This document shows, one piece after another, positions 1 to 9,616 of a stretch of DNA of 64,000 nt. This stretch comes from Bubalus kerabau (Eukaryota > Chordata > Mammalia > Artiodactyla > Bovidae), in NCBI RefSeq assembly GCF_029407905.1, contig NC_073627.1, positions 136,103,697-136,167,696 on the forward strand, given 5' to 3'. The notes under the pieces are model-generated. The model ran no database searches, was not told where the DNA came from, and was given only the letters and a program-made list of their open reading frames with translations. Numbering within the stretch: the stretch's first letter is position 1; each line of letters opens with the position of its first letter. The position numbers and the translations under genes were made by a program.

Positions 1-155
1 AAAAAAAAATAGATTAAATTGATTTTTTAGGATAGATGGTTCAGTTGTGCATCCTAACTGAAAGGGTAGATACAATCTAAACATTAGAGATCTCAACCTT
101 ATTTTCATTTGTTATATTTATCCTTGCAAAGCTATTTCCTCAATTATGTTCCACT

Positions 156-438
156 TAACCTAATGGAACGGGGAAGGCACTGGCACCCCACTCCAGTACT
201 CTTGCCTGGAAAATCCCATGGACGGAGGAGTCTAGTAGGCTGCAGTCCATGGGGTCGCTAAGAGTCGTGTCACTTTCCCTTTTCCCTTTCATGCATTGGA
301 GGAGGAAATGGCAACCCACTCCAGTGTTCTTGCCTGGAGAATCCCAGGGACGGGGAGCCTGGTGGGCTGCCGTCTATGGGGTCGCACAGAGTCGAACACG
401 ACTGAAGCGACTTAGCAGTAGCAGCTAACCTAATGGAA
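156..438 (+). mobile_element. BOV-A2 SINE with 13-bp target-site duplication
   Basis: Two BovA monomers in tandem (each ending in the GGGGTCGC..AGAGTCG text) then the GACTTAGCAGTAGCAG tail. The element, about 169-425, is bracketed by perfect direct repeats taacctaatggaa at 156-168 and 426-438. Plus strand here means the sense of the parental BovB 3' end. Confidence 0.9.
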
Positions 439-835
439 AACTGTTTTGCACTCCTTGGTCCATACATTAAATTTTTGCTTGAAAAAAATTGCCTTGATCT
501 AGCTGATGATAATTATTTTCATTGAAAATTTTAATGTAGTCTTATAAACTAGTTTAAATAAGAAATCTCTTAGAAAAATGTTTAAGTTTGATGCTTTTGG
601 AAGCAAATGAAGTTAAGCAAGAGTGGATTCTGTCTTGGTCTTCAGCCAACAGGGCAAAGTATTTTGAGTCCAGAAGAATGGATTTGTGTCAATTCCGTCA
701 TTGACTGGCTGTGCAAACTCTGATTTGTTTAATGTCTCCACACCTCAATGACTTTATCTACAAGGTAGAAAAGATCATTTCTATACTGTCCATCTGCATA
801 AATGTAAGAGAACTAAATGTGTAAGAAACTTTAGG
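439..835. other. Intergenic stretch, possible decayed MIR
   Basis: No gene seen. About 660-830 weakly resembles the MIR core and its terminal part (text about controls, 'caatgactttatctacaaggt'). Confidence 0.3.
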
Positions 836-920
836 GACTTCCCTGATGGTCCAGTGGTTTAAGACTGCGTTGCAGGGGGCTCAGGTTCCATTATGCAGGG
901 CGGCCAAAAAAAGAATTTTT
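836..920 (+). mobile_element. Short tRNA-derived ruminant SINE
   Basis: Begins gggacttccctgatggtcc, contains the degenerate B-box region, ends in ggccaaaaaaag. This is the tRNA-Glu-like head family common in Cetartiodactyla. Confidence 0.75.
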
Positions 921-1446
921 TTTTTTAAAGGGACGGTGCTTTGTAAATTAAAACTCTGTATCAGTGGTCATTAACACTTTGTTGCCTGGATTCCTTCGAG
1001 AAAATGAAAAATAAATATGCTTTCCTATACATTTCTCACACACACCCCAAAGCACTTAAAAATAAACTCAATACTTTGATTTCATTTATAATTGGGAGCT
1101 GGATGGGGAGGGAATGATTTGAAATCCCTGTACCACAAGTTAAGAACTTCTGCTTAGGACCAGAATAAGAAGATATTCATGAATTCAACAAATTATTAAC
1201 CTCCAACCTCAGGCCATGGTCAGCATGACAACGTAACAGCAGTGAACGAAACAGACAAAGATGCCCCCTTAAGAAGTGAGAGTAGACACGCTACGGATAA
1301 GCTAATTTATGGAAATGAAGCAGAAAGTGGTGGGGTGATGTAGCTTTAGGCAGTACAGTGCTTAGGGAAGGCCAGCCTTCCGGAGGTGCACCTGAGTTGA
1401 GAGTAAGGAGGCAGCCTTGTGAAGATCTAGGAAAAGAATGTTCCGA

Positions 1447-1728
1447 GCAATTTTGTTGTTCAGTTGCTAAGTCGTGTCTGACTCTTTGCAACCCCATAGA
1501 CTGCAGCACGCCAGCCTCTTCTGTTCTTCACTATCTCTTAGAGTTTGCTCAAATTCATGTCCATTGAGTCAGTGATGCTATCTAATTACCTCATCCTCTA
1601 CTGCCCCCTTCTTTTGCCTTCAGTCTTTCCCAGCATCAGGGTCTTTTCCAGTGAGTCAGCTCTTTACATCAGGTGGCCAAAGTATTGGAGCTTCAGCATC
1701 AGTCCTTTCAATGAATATTCAGGAAATG
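1447..1728 (-). mobile_element. BovB LINE 3' fragment
   Basis: Reads as the reverse complement of the BovB 3' end: gttcagttgctaagtcgtgt, then catgtccattgagtcagtga and ggtggccaaagtattggag. Diverged and 5'-truncated. Confidence 0.88.
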
Positions 1729-2384
1729 CAAGAGCTCTGGGAAACAAATGAACTTGGTCTGTTTGAGGCTATTTGTTTAAATTGCAGTATATCCTGTATA
1801 AGGCCACTAGGTCTGAAATGTAGTGGATGGAGGGGAAGAGGTTTGAGCTGAGATCAACGAATTAGACAGAAGTCTACTAAGAAGTAGACCACTTTTAGAA
1901 AAAGAGACACTTGAGGGTTTTAAGCAGAGAAATGATAAAAATCAGATTTGTTTTTAGTTGAAAAGGATCTGTTGTATGGGAAAGGGACTGTAGGGGGTGT
2001 AAGTTTATAGGACATGATGTGAGGACTGGCCTCCTCCTCTGCCTGCCTCCCACTGTAAATTTTTGGCCCAAGCAACTTGATGAATGCCCCTGACGTTTAC
2101 CTGTGGCATCTGTCACCTGTTGGAATGCTGGAGCCCAGCAGTGAGAGAGGTATTAAATTCTATTCTCCTAGACTGTACTGTATTATGTAGCCAGTAATGA
2201 CTGTTACCATCGTTTCCTGTCTTGTCATGATTTAAACAAAAGTAATCATGGGCAACTTTGGGGGGCCTTTAATCCTGTTACAGTTATAGTAGTGGGTTCT
2301 CGAGGAAGACCAAGGAGTAACACACTTCAGAGGCTTGCACATTACCCCCCAAATGACCTGCATATTAACCCGTAATTATATATT
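1729..2384. other. Intergenic stretch without a gene
   Basis: No coding feature. About 1880-1990 has text resembling an ancient L2-type repeat (gagggttttaagcagagaaa), too decayed to assign firmly. Confidence 0.35.
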
Positions 2385-2462
2385 TGTTGTTGTTCAGTCA
2401 CTAAGTTGTGTCTGACTCTTTGCAACCCCATGAACTGCAGCACACCAGGCAAGACTTTCCTT
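2385..2462 (-). mobile_element. BovB/BovA fragment
   Basis: Short antisense piece with ttgttcagtcactaagttgt and ctgcagcacaccaggcaa, the 3' end of BovB. Confidence 0.7.
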
Positions 2463-2673
2463 AGCGCTTTTTTTTCCACATGTCTACAGAGATTACTACT
2501 TTCATATCAGGCTATGATGGGTAGAAAGTTCCTTTGGGTCATGTTTTTCCAATTGTGAAAAAAAAAATTTTTTTTTATATAAATTTGCTAATTTTGTTTA
2601 GACCTTGACTGTTGGTGTGCGGGTGGGGGGGTATTCATGCCAAGGTAATGCAATCAAAGTTAAATGCATTCAT

Positions 2674-2846
2674 GCATGTGTGTTCAGTGTCTGACTCTTT
2701 GTGACTCCATGGACTATAGCCCGCTAGCCTCCTCTTCAATGGGATTTCCCAGGCAAGAATACTGGAGTAGGTTGCCATTTTCTCTCCAGGGGAATCTTCC
2801 CGACCCAGGGATTGAATCCACATCTCCTGCCTGGAAAGCCCAAATG
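2674..2846 (-). mobile_element. Bov-tA SINE
   Basis: Antisense copy: BovA text (ggatttcccaggcaagaata) followed by the tRNA-like head with cgacccagggattgaatcc. Confidence 0.85.
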
Positions 2847-3884
2847 CACTCATATAGAAAGAGATAAATGAAATATTAGTATGTGATGTCCATATCATAT
2901 GTATTACCAATAAAAACATTTATGTAGTGCTTGTCATATAAAATTAAAAACTATGCACTATAAAATACCTTTTACTCTGTGTTGCTATTTTAGAAATGCT
3001 CATTTTATTCATTTAAAAAATATTCTGCAGTTCTCTTGCCTGCATTTAACACAGAAGTTTAATATTTAATGGCTTCATACAGAAACTAAAGCCAGGTTAC
3101 TTTTATACAACACTGGAAACTAGGTTTCCTTGTGCTTTTGTTAAATCAAAAGCATTCATAATTATTTCTCAAAAGAGTTAGTCATTAATTAAGGTTTATG
3201 AAGTGCTTAGGGAGTTTCATAAGGAAATAAAACAAGTCTCACAGGCCCTGTAACATGGAAACCTAGATTTGAAGAAATTAGTAGGATTGCCAATTAAGCA
3301 TGAATCTTGGGTAGTTTTAAATATTTAGTCAATTCTGACCAATGCAGAAAGTAAAAGGAAAGAGAATCAAATACATCAATGAAATGAAGATGCAAATGAC
3401 CCTGGCTAGGTGGGTAGATGTACAGGTGAATGAAGTAGAACTCCCCAGTTGTTGCCAGGAGCTATTAATATGATGACTAAAAACATTACCACGACCACCA
3501 GTGCATCAAAGCCTTATTTACTTAAAAGAAAAATTGTTTTTGAAGGGAACTTACTTAAGAGTTTTCTTTTTTCACTGAGTGGTACTAGATGTTTTGTTTG
3601 TTTTGATCAGAGAAGTCTCTCAGAAAGTTCTCCAAATAAATACTTAATGCTACTGGAAATAGGCATAGACAATAGGCCTTTGAAAGAAAAGAACACTTAA
3701 AATTTTTTTTCTCCTAGTTATAAAGTAATACTTTCTTACCATAGAAAACCTGGAAAATACGGAAAATTATGGTTCATTTTTTGTGACTCTTTTCTTTCTC
3801 TCTTTTTCTTCCCTCTTATTTTTATAAGTGACTCTTAATCATGCCACCAAGAGATGGCTACTTTTAACATCTTTTCGTCATCAG
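2847..3884. other. Intergenic stretch without recognised features
   Basis: AT-rich, no coding exon, no confident repeat. 3720-3780 has an AAAACCTGGAAAATAC segment seen in old mammalian repeats but not assignable. Confidence 0.4.
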
Positions 3885-3997
3885 CTAGTGCTCCACGGTG
3901 GTATGAACTGTGTTGATTTCAGTTCATCACTGTATCCCTGCTGCCTAGCACAGTACCTGGCATAGATGACATTTAATTAATATTTATTGAATGAATG
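3885..3997 (+). mobile_element. L2 LINE 3' end
   Basis: Contains gctgcctagcacagtacctg and atatttattgaatgaatgac, the classic L2 3' terminal text. Confidence 0.65.
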
Positions 3998-4252
3998 ACT
4001 ATATTAACATTTCCCCCTAGCCTTTTTATGCAGACATTAGCTCGTTTGTTAACAACATGGAGTCCATATTGTACTTTTTCGCTTATCATCTCCTGAGATT
4101 TTTCTCATGATATCAAATATCTTTCCACCTAAAGTAAGATTTTTCATGATGTATAATGTTCCATCCAGTGTCATACTTCATGTAACCATTTTCCTATGCA
4201 AATGAAATCATATAGTGTCTATTTTGTGTCTTGCTTCTTCGTTTCTTTGAAA

Positions 4253-4424
4253 ATTTATCTGGCTGCATTGGGTCTTAGCTGCAGGCATGCAGGATCTTTT
4301 CAGTTGCAGGCATGCAAACTCTTAGTTGCAGCATGTGGTGTCTAGTTCCCTGACCAGGAATTGAACCTGAGTCCCCTGCATTGGGAGCATGGAGTCTTAG
4401 CCACTGGACCACCAGGGAAGTCCT
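4253..4424 (-). mobile_element. tRNA-derived ruminant SINE
   Basis: Reverse complement of the SINE: gggtcttagctgcaggcatg at its 3' part, then ttccctgaccaggaattgaa and accaccagggaagtcc at its 5' end. Confidence 0.85.
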
Positions 4425-4715
4425 GGTGTCTTGCCGCTTTTGTTCACCATAATGTTTTTAGGATTCATCCATACTGTTACATACATCATTAATTATTTTC
4501 TTTTTATTATCTGAGTAGTAGTGGGTATTTTTGCTGGGTTATTATGGCTGTTGGGTAAAATACCCAAGAGTAGAATTACTGAGTAATACTGTAGGTATAT
4601 ATTTAACTTTTATAACAAACTTCCTAAGTGGTTGTAGCATTTTACTCTCCCACCAGCAATGCAGGAGAGTTCCAGTTGCTCCCACCCTTGCCAACACTTA
4701 CATGTTGAGAGTTTT

Positions 4716-5049
4716 TAATTTCAGCTTTTTTTTTAATTTTTGTTTTCGAGTCTTGGTTGCACTGGGTCTTCATTGCTGCATGCAGGCTTTCTCTAGTTGT
4801 GGGGAGCAGGGTTACTCTTTGTTGCGGTGTGTGGAATTCTCATTGTGATAGCTTCCACGGTTGCAGAGCGCAGGCTCAAGGGTGCGTGGCTTCAGCAGTG
4901 GTGGCGCACAGCTCCGGTAGCTGCGGTGCATGGGCTTAGTTGCCCCCAGCATGTGGGATCTTCCCGGACCAGGGATTCAACCTGTGTCCCCTGCATTGGC
5001 AGGTGCATTCTTAACCTACTGTACCACCAGGGAAGTGCTAATTTCAGCT
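4716..5049 (-). mobile_element. CHR-type tRNA SINE inside L1, with target-site duplication
   Basis: Long tRNA-derived SINE in antisense (ttgcactgggtcttcattgc, tctctagttgtggggagcag, ttcccggaccagggattcaa). Direct repeats taatttcagct at 4716-4726 and 5039-5049 flank it. Confidence 0.8.
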
Positions 5050-5186
5050 CTTCTAGGTTAGTAAAATGGTATCTCAACATTTCCCTCATGACTAATAATG
5101 TTGAGTCTTCTCATTGGCCATACATATATCTTCTTTGATTGATACTGCCAAATTCCTTTCCAGAGAAATTCTGCTAATTTATAATT

Positions 5187-6060
5187 CTACCAACAGTTCA
5201 GTTCAGTTCAGTCGCTCAGCATGCCTGACTCTTTGCGACCCCATGAACCGCAGCACGCTAGGCCTCCCTGTTCATCACCAACTCCTGGAGTTCACCCAAA
5301 CCCATGTCCATTGAATCAGTGATGCCATCCAACCATCTCATCCTCTGTCGTCCCCTTCTCCCACTTTCAATCTTTCCCAGCATTAGGGTCTTTTCCAATG
5401 AATTATTTCTTCACATCAGGTGGCCAAAGTATTGGAGTTTCAGCTTCAGCATCAATCCTTCCAATGAATATTCAGGACTGATTTCCTTTAGGATGGACTG
5501 GTTGGATCTCCTTGCAATCCAAGGGACTCTCAAGAATCTTCTCCAACAACACAGTTCAAAAGCATCAATTCTTTGGTGCTCAGCTTTCTTTATAGTCCAA
5601 CTCTCACATCCATACATGACCACTGGAAAAACCATAGCCTTGACTAGACGGACCTTTGTTGGCAAAGTAATGTCTCTGCTTTCAATATGCTGTCTAGGTT
5701 GGTCATAACTTTCCTTCCAAGGAGTAAGCATCTTTTAATTTCATGGTTGCAATCACCATCTGCAGTGATTTTGGAGCCCAGAAAAATTAAGTCAGCCCTG
5801 TTCCACTGTTTCCCCATCTATTTGCCATGAAGTGATGGGACCGGATGCCATGATCTTCGTTTTCTGAATGTTGAGCTTTAAGCCAACTTTTTCACTCTCC
5901 TCTTTCACTTTCATCAGGAGGCTCTTTAGTTCTTCTTTGCATTCTGCCATAAGGGTGGTGTCATCTGCATATCTTAGGTTATTGATATTTCTTCTGGCAA
6001 TCTTGATTCCAGTTTGTGCTTCCTCCAGCCCAGCGTTTCTCATGATGTACTACCAACAGT
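5187..6060 (-). mobile_element. 5'-truncated BovB LINE with target-site duplication
   Basis: About 850 bp of antisense BovB including part of the reverse transcriptase region; on the minus strand RYADDTTL at about 5940-5990 gives the catalytic YADD box. The frame is broken. Direct repeats ctaccaacagt lie at 5187-5197 and 6050-6060. Confidence 0.92.
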
Positions 6061-6175
6061 ATCACCTTTTAAAAATATTTTCCAATTTTCTATGTAAAAA
6101 ATAGCACCTCATTTTAATTCTCATATTTATTACTTATGAAGTTTGGTGTTAAAATGTGGCGCCACTTTGAGATCC

Positions 6176-6345
6176 AAGGACTTCCGTAGCTCAGTCCAGT
6201 GGTTAAGACTCTGCACTTTCACTGCAGGAGGCATGTGTTTGATCCCTGGTCAGGGAACTAAGATCCTGGATGCCTCCCAGTGTGACCCAAAAACAAAGAA
6301 AACAAAAGAAATAAACCAAACAAACAAAAACGAACAAACAAAGAT
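6176..6345 (+). mobile_element. tRNA-derived ruminant SINE
   Basis: Head ggacttccgtagctcagtcc, B-box area gtttgatccctggtcaggga, A-rich tail of caaacaaacaaaaac type. Confidence 0.8.
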
Positions 6346-6489
6346 ATATCTGAGATCCAGAGAGTTGGTTAATTTCCCCACTACTATTATTGAATAACCC
6401 ATCTCTTCATGTTGGTTTGCAGTGTTTTCTTAAACTCCTTGTTTTTAGTCATCTTGCGTACATTCTTCTAGATTAATTTTAGCCTCTAC

Positions 6490-6783
6490 TATGTTGCAGG
6501 ATGGAGAAGGCAATGGCACCCCACTCCAGTACTTTTGCCTGGAAAATCCCATGGACGGAGGAGCCTGGTAGGCTGTAGTCCATGGGGTCGCTAGAGTCAG
6601 ACACGACTGAGTGACTTCACTTTCACTTTTCACTTTCATGCATTGGAGAAGGAAATGGCGACCCACTCCAGTGTTCTTGCCTGGAGAATCCCAGGGACGG
6701 GGGAGCCTGGTGGGCTGCCATCTATGAGGACGCACAGAGTTGGACACGACTGACGCGACTTAGCAGCAGCAGCATGCTGCAGG
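6490..6783 (+). mobile_element. BOV-A2 SINE
   Basis: Full dimer from ggagaaggcaatggcacccc to acttagcagcagcagc. Near-identical flanks atgttgcagga and atgctgcagga suggest an 11-bp target-site duplication. Confidence 0.9.
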
Positions 6784-7054
6784 AACCAATTTATTTTTGA
6801 CCACTAGAAAGTTGATCTGTTTGATAGAGGTGTGAAGCTCTGGTTACTTCATAGTTGAACTTCCTCAGAATCTCTGAACAATTCTCTCTGGTGAAAGCCT
6901 GAAATCAAGACCCAAGAACTCAGAACCAAAATCTGTCCAGTTCCTGAAGTGCTTCTGCCTTGCTAGAGTTGCCATGAATTGCCTTTAGGTCAAAACTGCA
7001 AGGCAAGGGCAGGAATAGAGATTCAGCTATACAGAATGGACATGTGGACTCAGG
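6784..7054. other. Intergenic stretch, nothing recognised
   Basis: No exon and no repeat that I can name. Confidence 0.4.
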
Positions 7055-7332
7055 TGGGGACGAGGAGGGTGGCATGAATTGAGTGATTATGATTGACATA
7101 TGTACACTACCATGTGTAAGATAGATAGCTAGTGGGAAGCTTCCGTATAGCACAGGAAGTTCAGCTCTGTGCTCATACACTATGACCTAGAGGGGTAGGA
7201 TGGGGGGAGTGGGGTGGGAGCGAGGCACAAGTGGGAAGGGATATATTTATACATATAGCTGATTCACTTCCTTATACAGCAGAAACTAACACCACATTGT
7301 AAAGCAATTAACCTCCAATTAAAAAAAAACAA
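7055..7332 (+). mobile_element. Bovid L1 3' UTR fragment
   Basis: Sense L1 3' end: agctagtgggaagcttccgt, cagcagaaactaacaccaca, gtaaagcaattaacctccaa, then an A-rich tail. Confidence 0.8.
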
Positions 7333-7383
7333 ACTGCAAAGCATAATTCGGGGTCTGACTCTAGTGTATATGCCCAGATCACC

Positions 7384-7639
7384 TCCCATTACATCAGTTA
7401 GTTCAGTTCAGTCGCTCAGTCATGTCCGACTCTTTGCAACCCCATGGACTGCAGCATGCCAGGCTTCCCTGTCCATCACCAACTTCCAGAGTTTACTCAA
7501 ACTCGAGTCCATTGAGTTAGTGATGCCATCCAACCATCTCATCCTCTGTCGTCCCCTTCTCCCTTTGACTAGACGGACCTTTGTTGGCAAAGTAACGTCT
7601 CTGCTTTTTAATATGCTGTCTAGGTTGGTCCCATTACAT
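7384..7639 (-). mobile_element. BovB with internal deletion, target-site duplication
   Basis: Antisense BovB 3' end jumps near 7563 from gtcgtccccttctcc to ttgactagacggacc, skipping about 270 bp present in other copies here (compare 5355 to 5640). Flanking 11-bp repeats tcccattacat at 7384-7394 and 7629-7639 show it inserted as one unit. Confidence 0.88.
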
Positions 7640-7740
7640 AAATCTATGTTAAAGGAGATTTGGGTTAAGCTCTATAATCTTTTAGCTGGGAGCTGTCCAG
7701 AAGAACTTTCTGCGATGATGGAAGCGTCCTAGTCCGTTGT

Positions 7741-7966
7741 TATTGTTCAGTCGCTCAGTCGTGTCTGACTCTTTGAGACCCCATGGACTACAGCACGCCA
7801 GGTCTCCCTGTCCTTCACTATCTTCCAGAGTTTGCTCAGATTCACGTCCATGGAGTCAGTGATGCCAAGGAACCATCTATCTCATCCTCTGCCCTCCTCT
7901 CATTTTGCCTGCAATCTTTCCCAGCATCAGGGTCTTTTCCAGTGAGATGGCTCTTTGCATTAGGTC
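7741..7966 (-). mobile_element. BovB 3' fragment
   Basis: Antisense: ttgttcagtcgctcagtcgt to catcagggtcttttccagtg. Confidence 0.85.
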
Positions 7967-8749
7967 GTATTCTGCCACATCCAATTAGATAGTCACTAGC
8001 CACAGGTAGTTATTGAATGCTTCAAATGTGGCTAGTACACTTAAGGAAATAAATATTTATTTACTTTAAATGTACAGAGCCACTTATGACTACTCACTGG
8101 CCACCACAGTGACTGTTAAAATCGGTTTCCCTGTAATTTGCATACACTTCCTTGGATCCCAGTTTTAACATTCCACCATCAGGACTAAAATCAAAGTATT
8201 TTTGTCTTTGCCAGGCACTATACTAGAAGACAGTTTCTATACTAGGCTTGCAATTCAAGGAGAGAAAAGGTCAGTTTTTAATCTAGAGATGAGCCAGATT
8301 ATTAAGACTCTACGGAGACTTGCCCATCGTTTTCCATGGTAAGAATGACGGGGTGTCAAAGGGGAAGAAGGATTGCTTCCAGCTGTGTAGATGGCACGCA
8401 GAACTTACAGGTCAGTTCCCTGCACAGAGGAGGTCTGGCCCAGGGGCGCCTTGGAGGGGGGCTGCGGTCCCCTTTCTGACATGTGGAAAGGAAGCTAGGA
8501 GGCTGTGGGACCTGGCAGGTTGTGTGTGTGGGTGGGGGGGGGGCTCTTATCCACCCACTCGGAAATCACCCCCCTCCCCCCACTACTAGATTAGAACTAG
8601 GATGCACGCGATCGTTCTCACTATACTAAGTGCTCTCGACAAATGTGACAACTTAAACCAGGGGTTTAAATGGGTTTGGCGACTGGGGGGAGGGTAAGCT
8701 GTGGGAAGGAGCTGGATCAAACTGATAACGACTCCTAGAGACAGAGTGG
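7967..8749. other. Upstream flank of the CpG island
   Basis: 8005-8110 resembles a common ancient repeat with a 'gcttcaaatgtggctag' core that I cannot name with certainty. 8520-8545 is a GT then G-run tract. No exon is apparent. Confidence 0.4.
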
Positions 8750-8890
8750 AGGGGAGACCCCGAGGAAAGGGAGGGAGGCCCCGCCGTGGGGAAGGTCTGG
8801 GAGGACGAGGGCGCCCTGCAAGGTGATCCCAGGCGGACAAGATGCGCACGGCTCCGCCAGACAGCCGCCGGGACGCTCGGGCCGGGTCAC

Positions 8891-8903
8891 AAGATGGCCG
8901 CGG
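8891..8903 (+). promoter_or_regulatory. YY1-like site (AAGATGGCCGCGG)
   Basis: The string AAGATGGCCGCGG is close to the AAnATGGCnGC core bound by YY1, often found near the start of CpG-island promoters. Position about 680 bp upstream of the ATG fits a promoter site or an upstream transcription start. Binding is inferred. Confidence 0.4.
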
Positions 8904-9258
8904 TTCCGCTGGGCCTTTGGGTGCGGGAACCAGGGCCCGGTGTTAGGTGCTCCAGGCCCGCGCGGCGCAGGCAGCTGAGAAGCAGTCAGAGCTGGAGGGG
9001 AGGGCAGGCAGAGGAGAGGGGGAAGACCGACATTCGGAAGCTGGAGGAGAGGAAGGAAGGGCGCGTGTACGGAGGGCGGCCGCGCGGGTCCGGGGTCTAC
9101 GCGCGAAGGGTAAAGCCGGGGTTGTCTACTGCCCGGGGGCTGGAGGTCAGGCGACCGAGCTGCCGGGGAAACTTGCGGAGCTCAAGGCCTCGGAGCGCTA
9201 ACCGCGGCGGCGGCGGCGCGCGCGCCGCAGGGAAGTTGGGGAGGTGCCGAGTCGGGGG

Positions 9259-9277
9259 AGAGCGCGCGCGCGCGCAC
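9259..9277. repeat. Alternating CG tract in the promoter
   Basis: A run of about eight CG/GC steps (gagcgcgcgcgcgcgcac) sits about 300 bp upstream of the start codon. Alternating purine-pyrimidine runs of this type can adopt Z-DNA; NRF-1-like GCGCnnGCGC text is also present. Confidence 0.5.
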
Positions 9278-9567
9278 GAGCCTCGGCCGCGCGCAGCCGC
9301 GGCTGCCCGCGTAGCCTCCCCAATCTGCTGTCGCGGGCGCTCCCGACTCGGCGCCTCGGGAGGGAGCGGTCAGTGGGCCCGCATAGTGTCCGTGGGATTC
9401 GAGGCCGGGCTGCTGCGGCCGCCTCCTTCTGGTGCCTTGGCCGCCCTGATTAAGCGGGGCCGGGGCACGGCCGGTAGACCGGCCCCGGGGAGCCGAGATC
9501 GCTGGAAGGCGAAGGCGGGGGCGCACGTCTGGAGATCTCCCCGGACCGGGAGGAGGCCGAGGGGATC

Positions 9568-9616
9568 ATGTCCGGGAGGAACCTCCACCTCTCCACCACC
9601 GAACGCGTCATCAAAG
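9568..9616 (+). CDS. PPP3CC: PPP3CC coding exon 1
   Basis: Encodes residues 1-16 plus the first base of codon 17. The ATG lies in a CpG island with A at -3, a fair Kozak context. It was chosen because the peptide matches the calcineurin A gamma N-terminus and joins exon 2 in phase (AAA G|CT gives K-A). The donor reads AAAG|gtgccc, with the invariant GT but poor bases at +4 and +5. The open frame continues for about 270 bases past the donor, but that part is GC-rich intron and not calcineurin-like. Confidence 0.93.

Larger units (their letters stand above)
4430..6110 (-). mobile_element. Ancient L1 3' region, split by two later insertions
   Basis: Segments 4440-4715, 5050-5190 and 6061-6110 read as one antisense L1M-type 3' region (cccaccagcaatgcaggaga, cccttgccaacacttacatg, tcccctcatgact). 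A CHR-type SINE and a BovB interrupt it. Confidence 0.65.

Noticed and set aside
1..8400. 3' UTR of the upstream neighbour gene (SLC39A14 in human order)
   Set aside because: Synteny would place its end near here, but no coding sequence, poly(A) context or other support is visible among the repeats.
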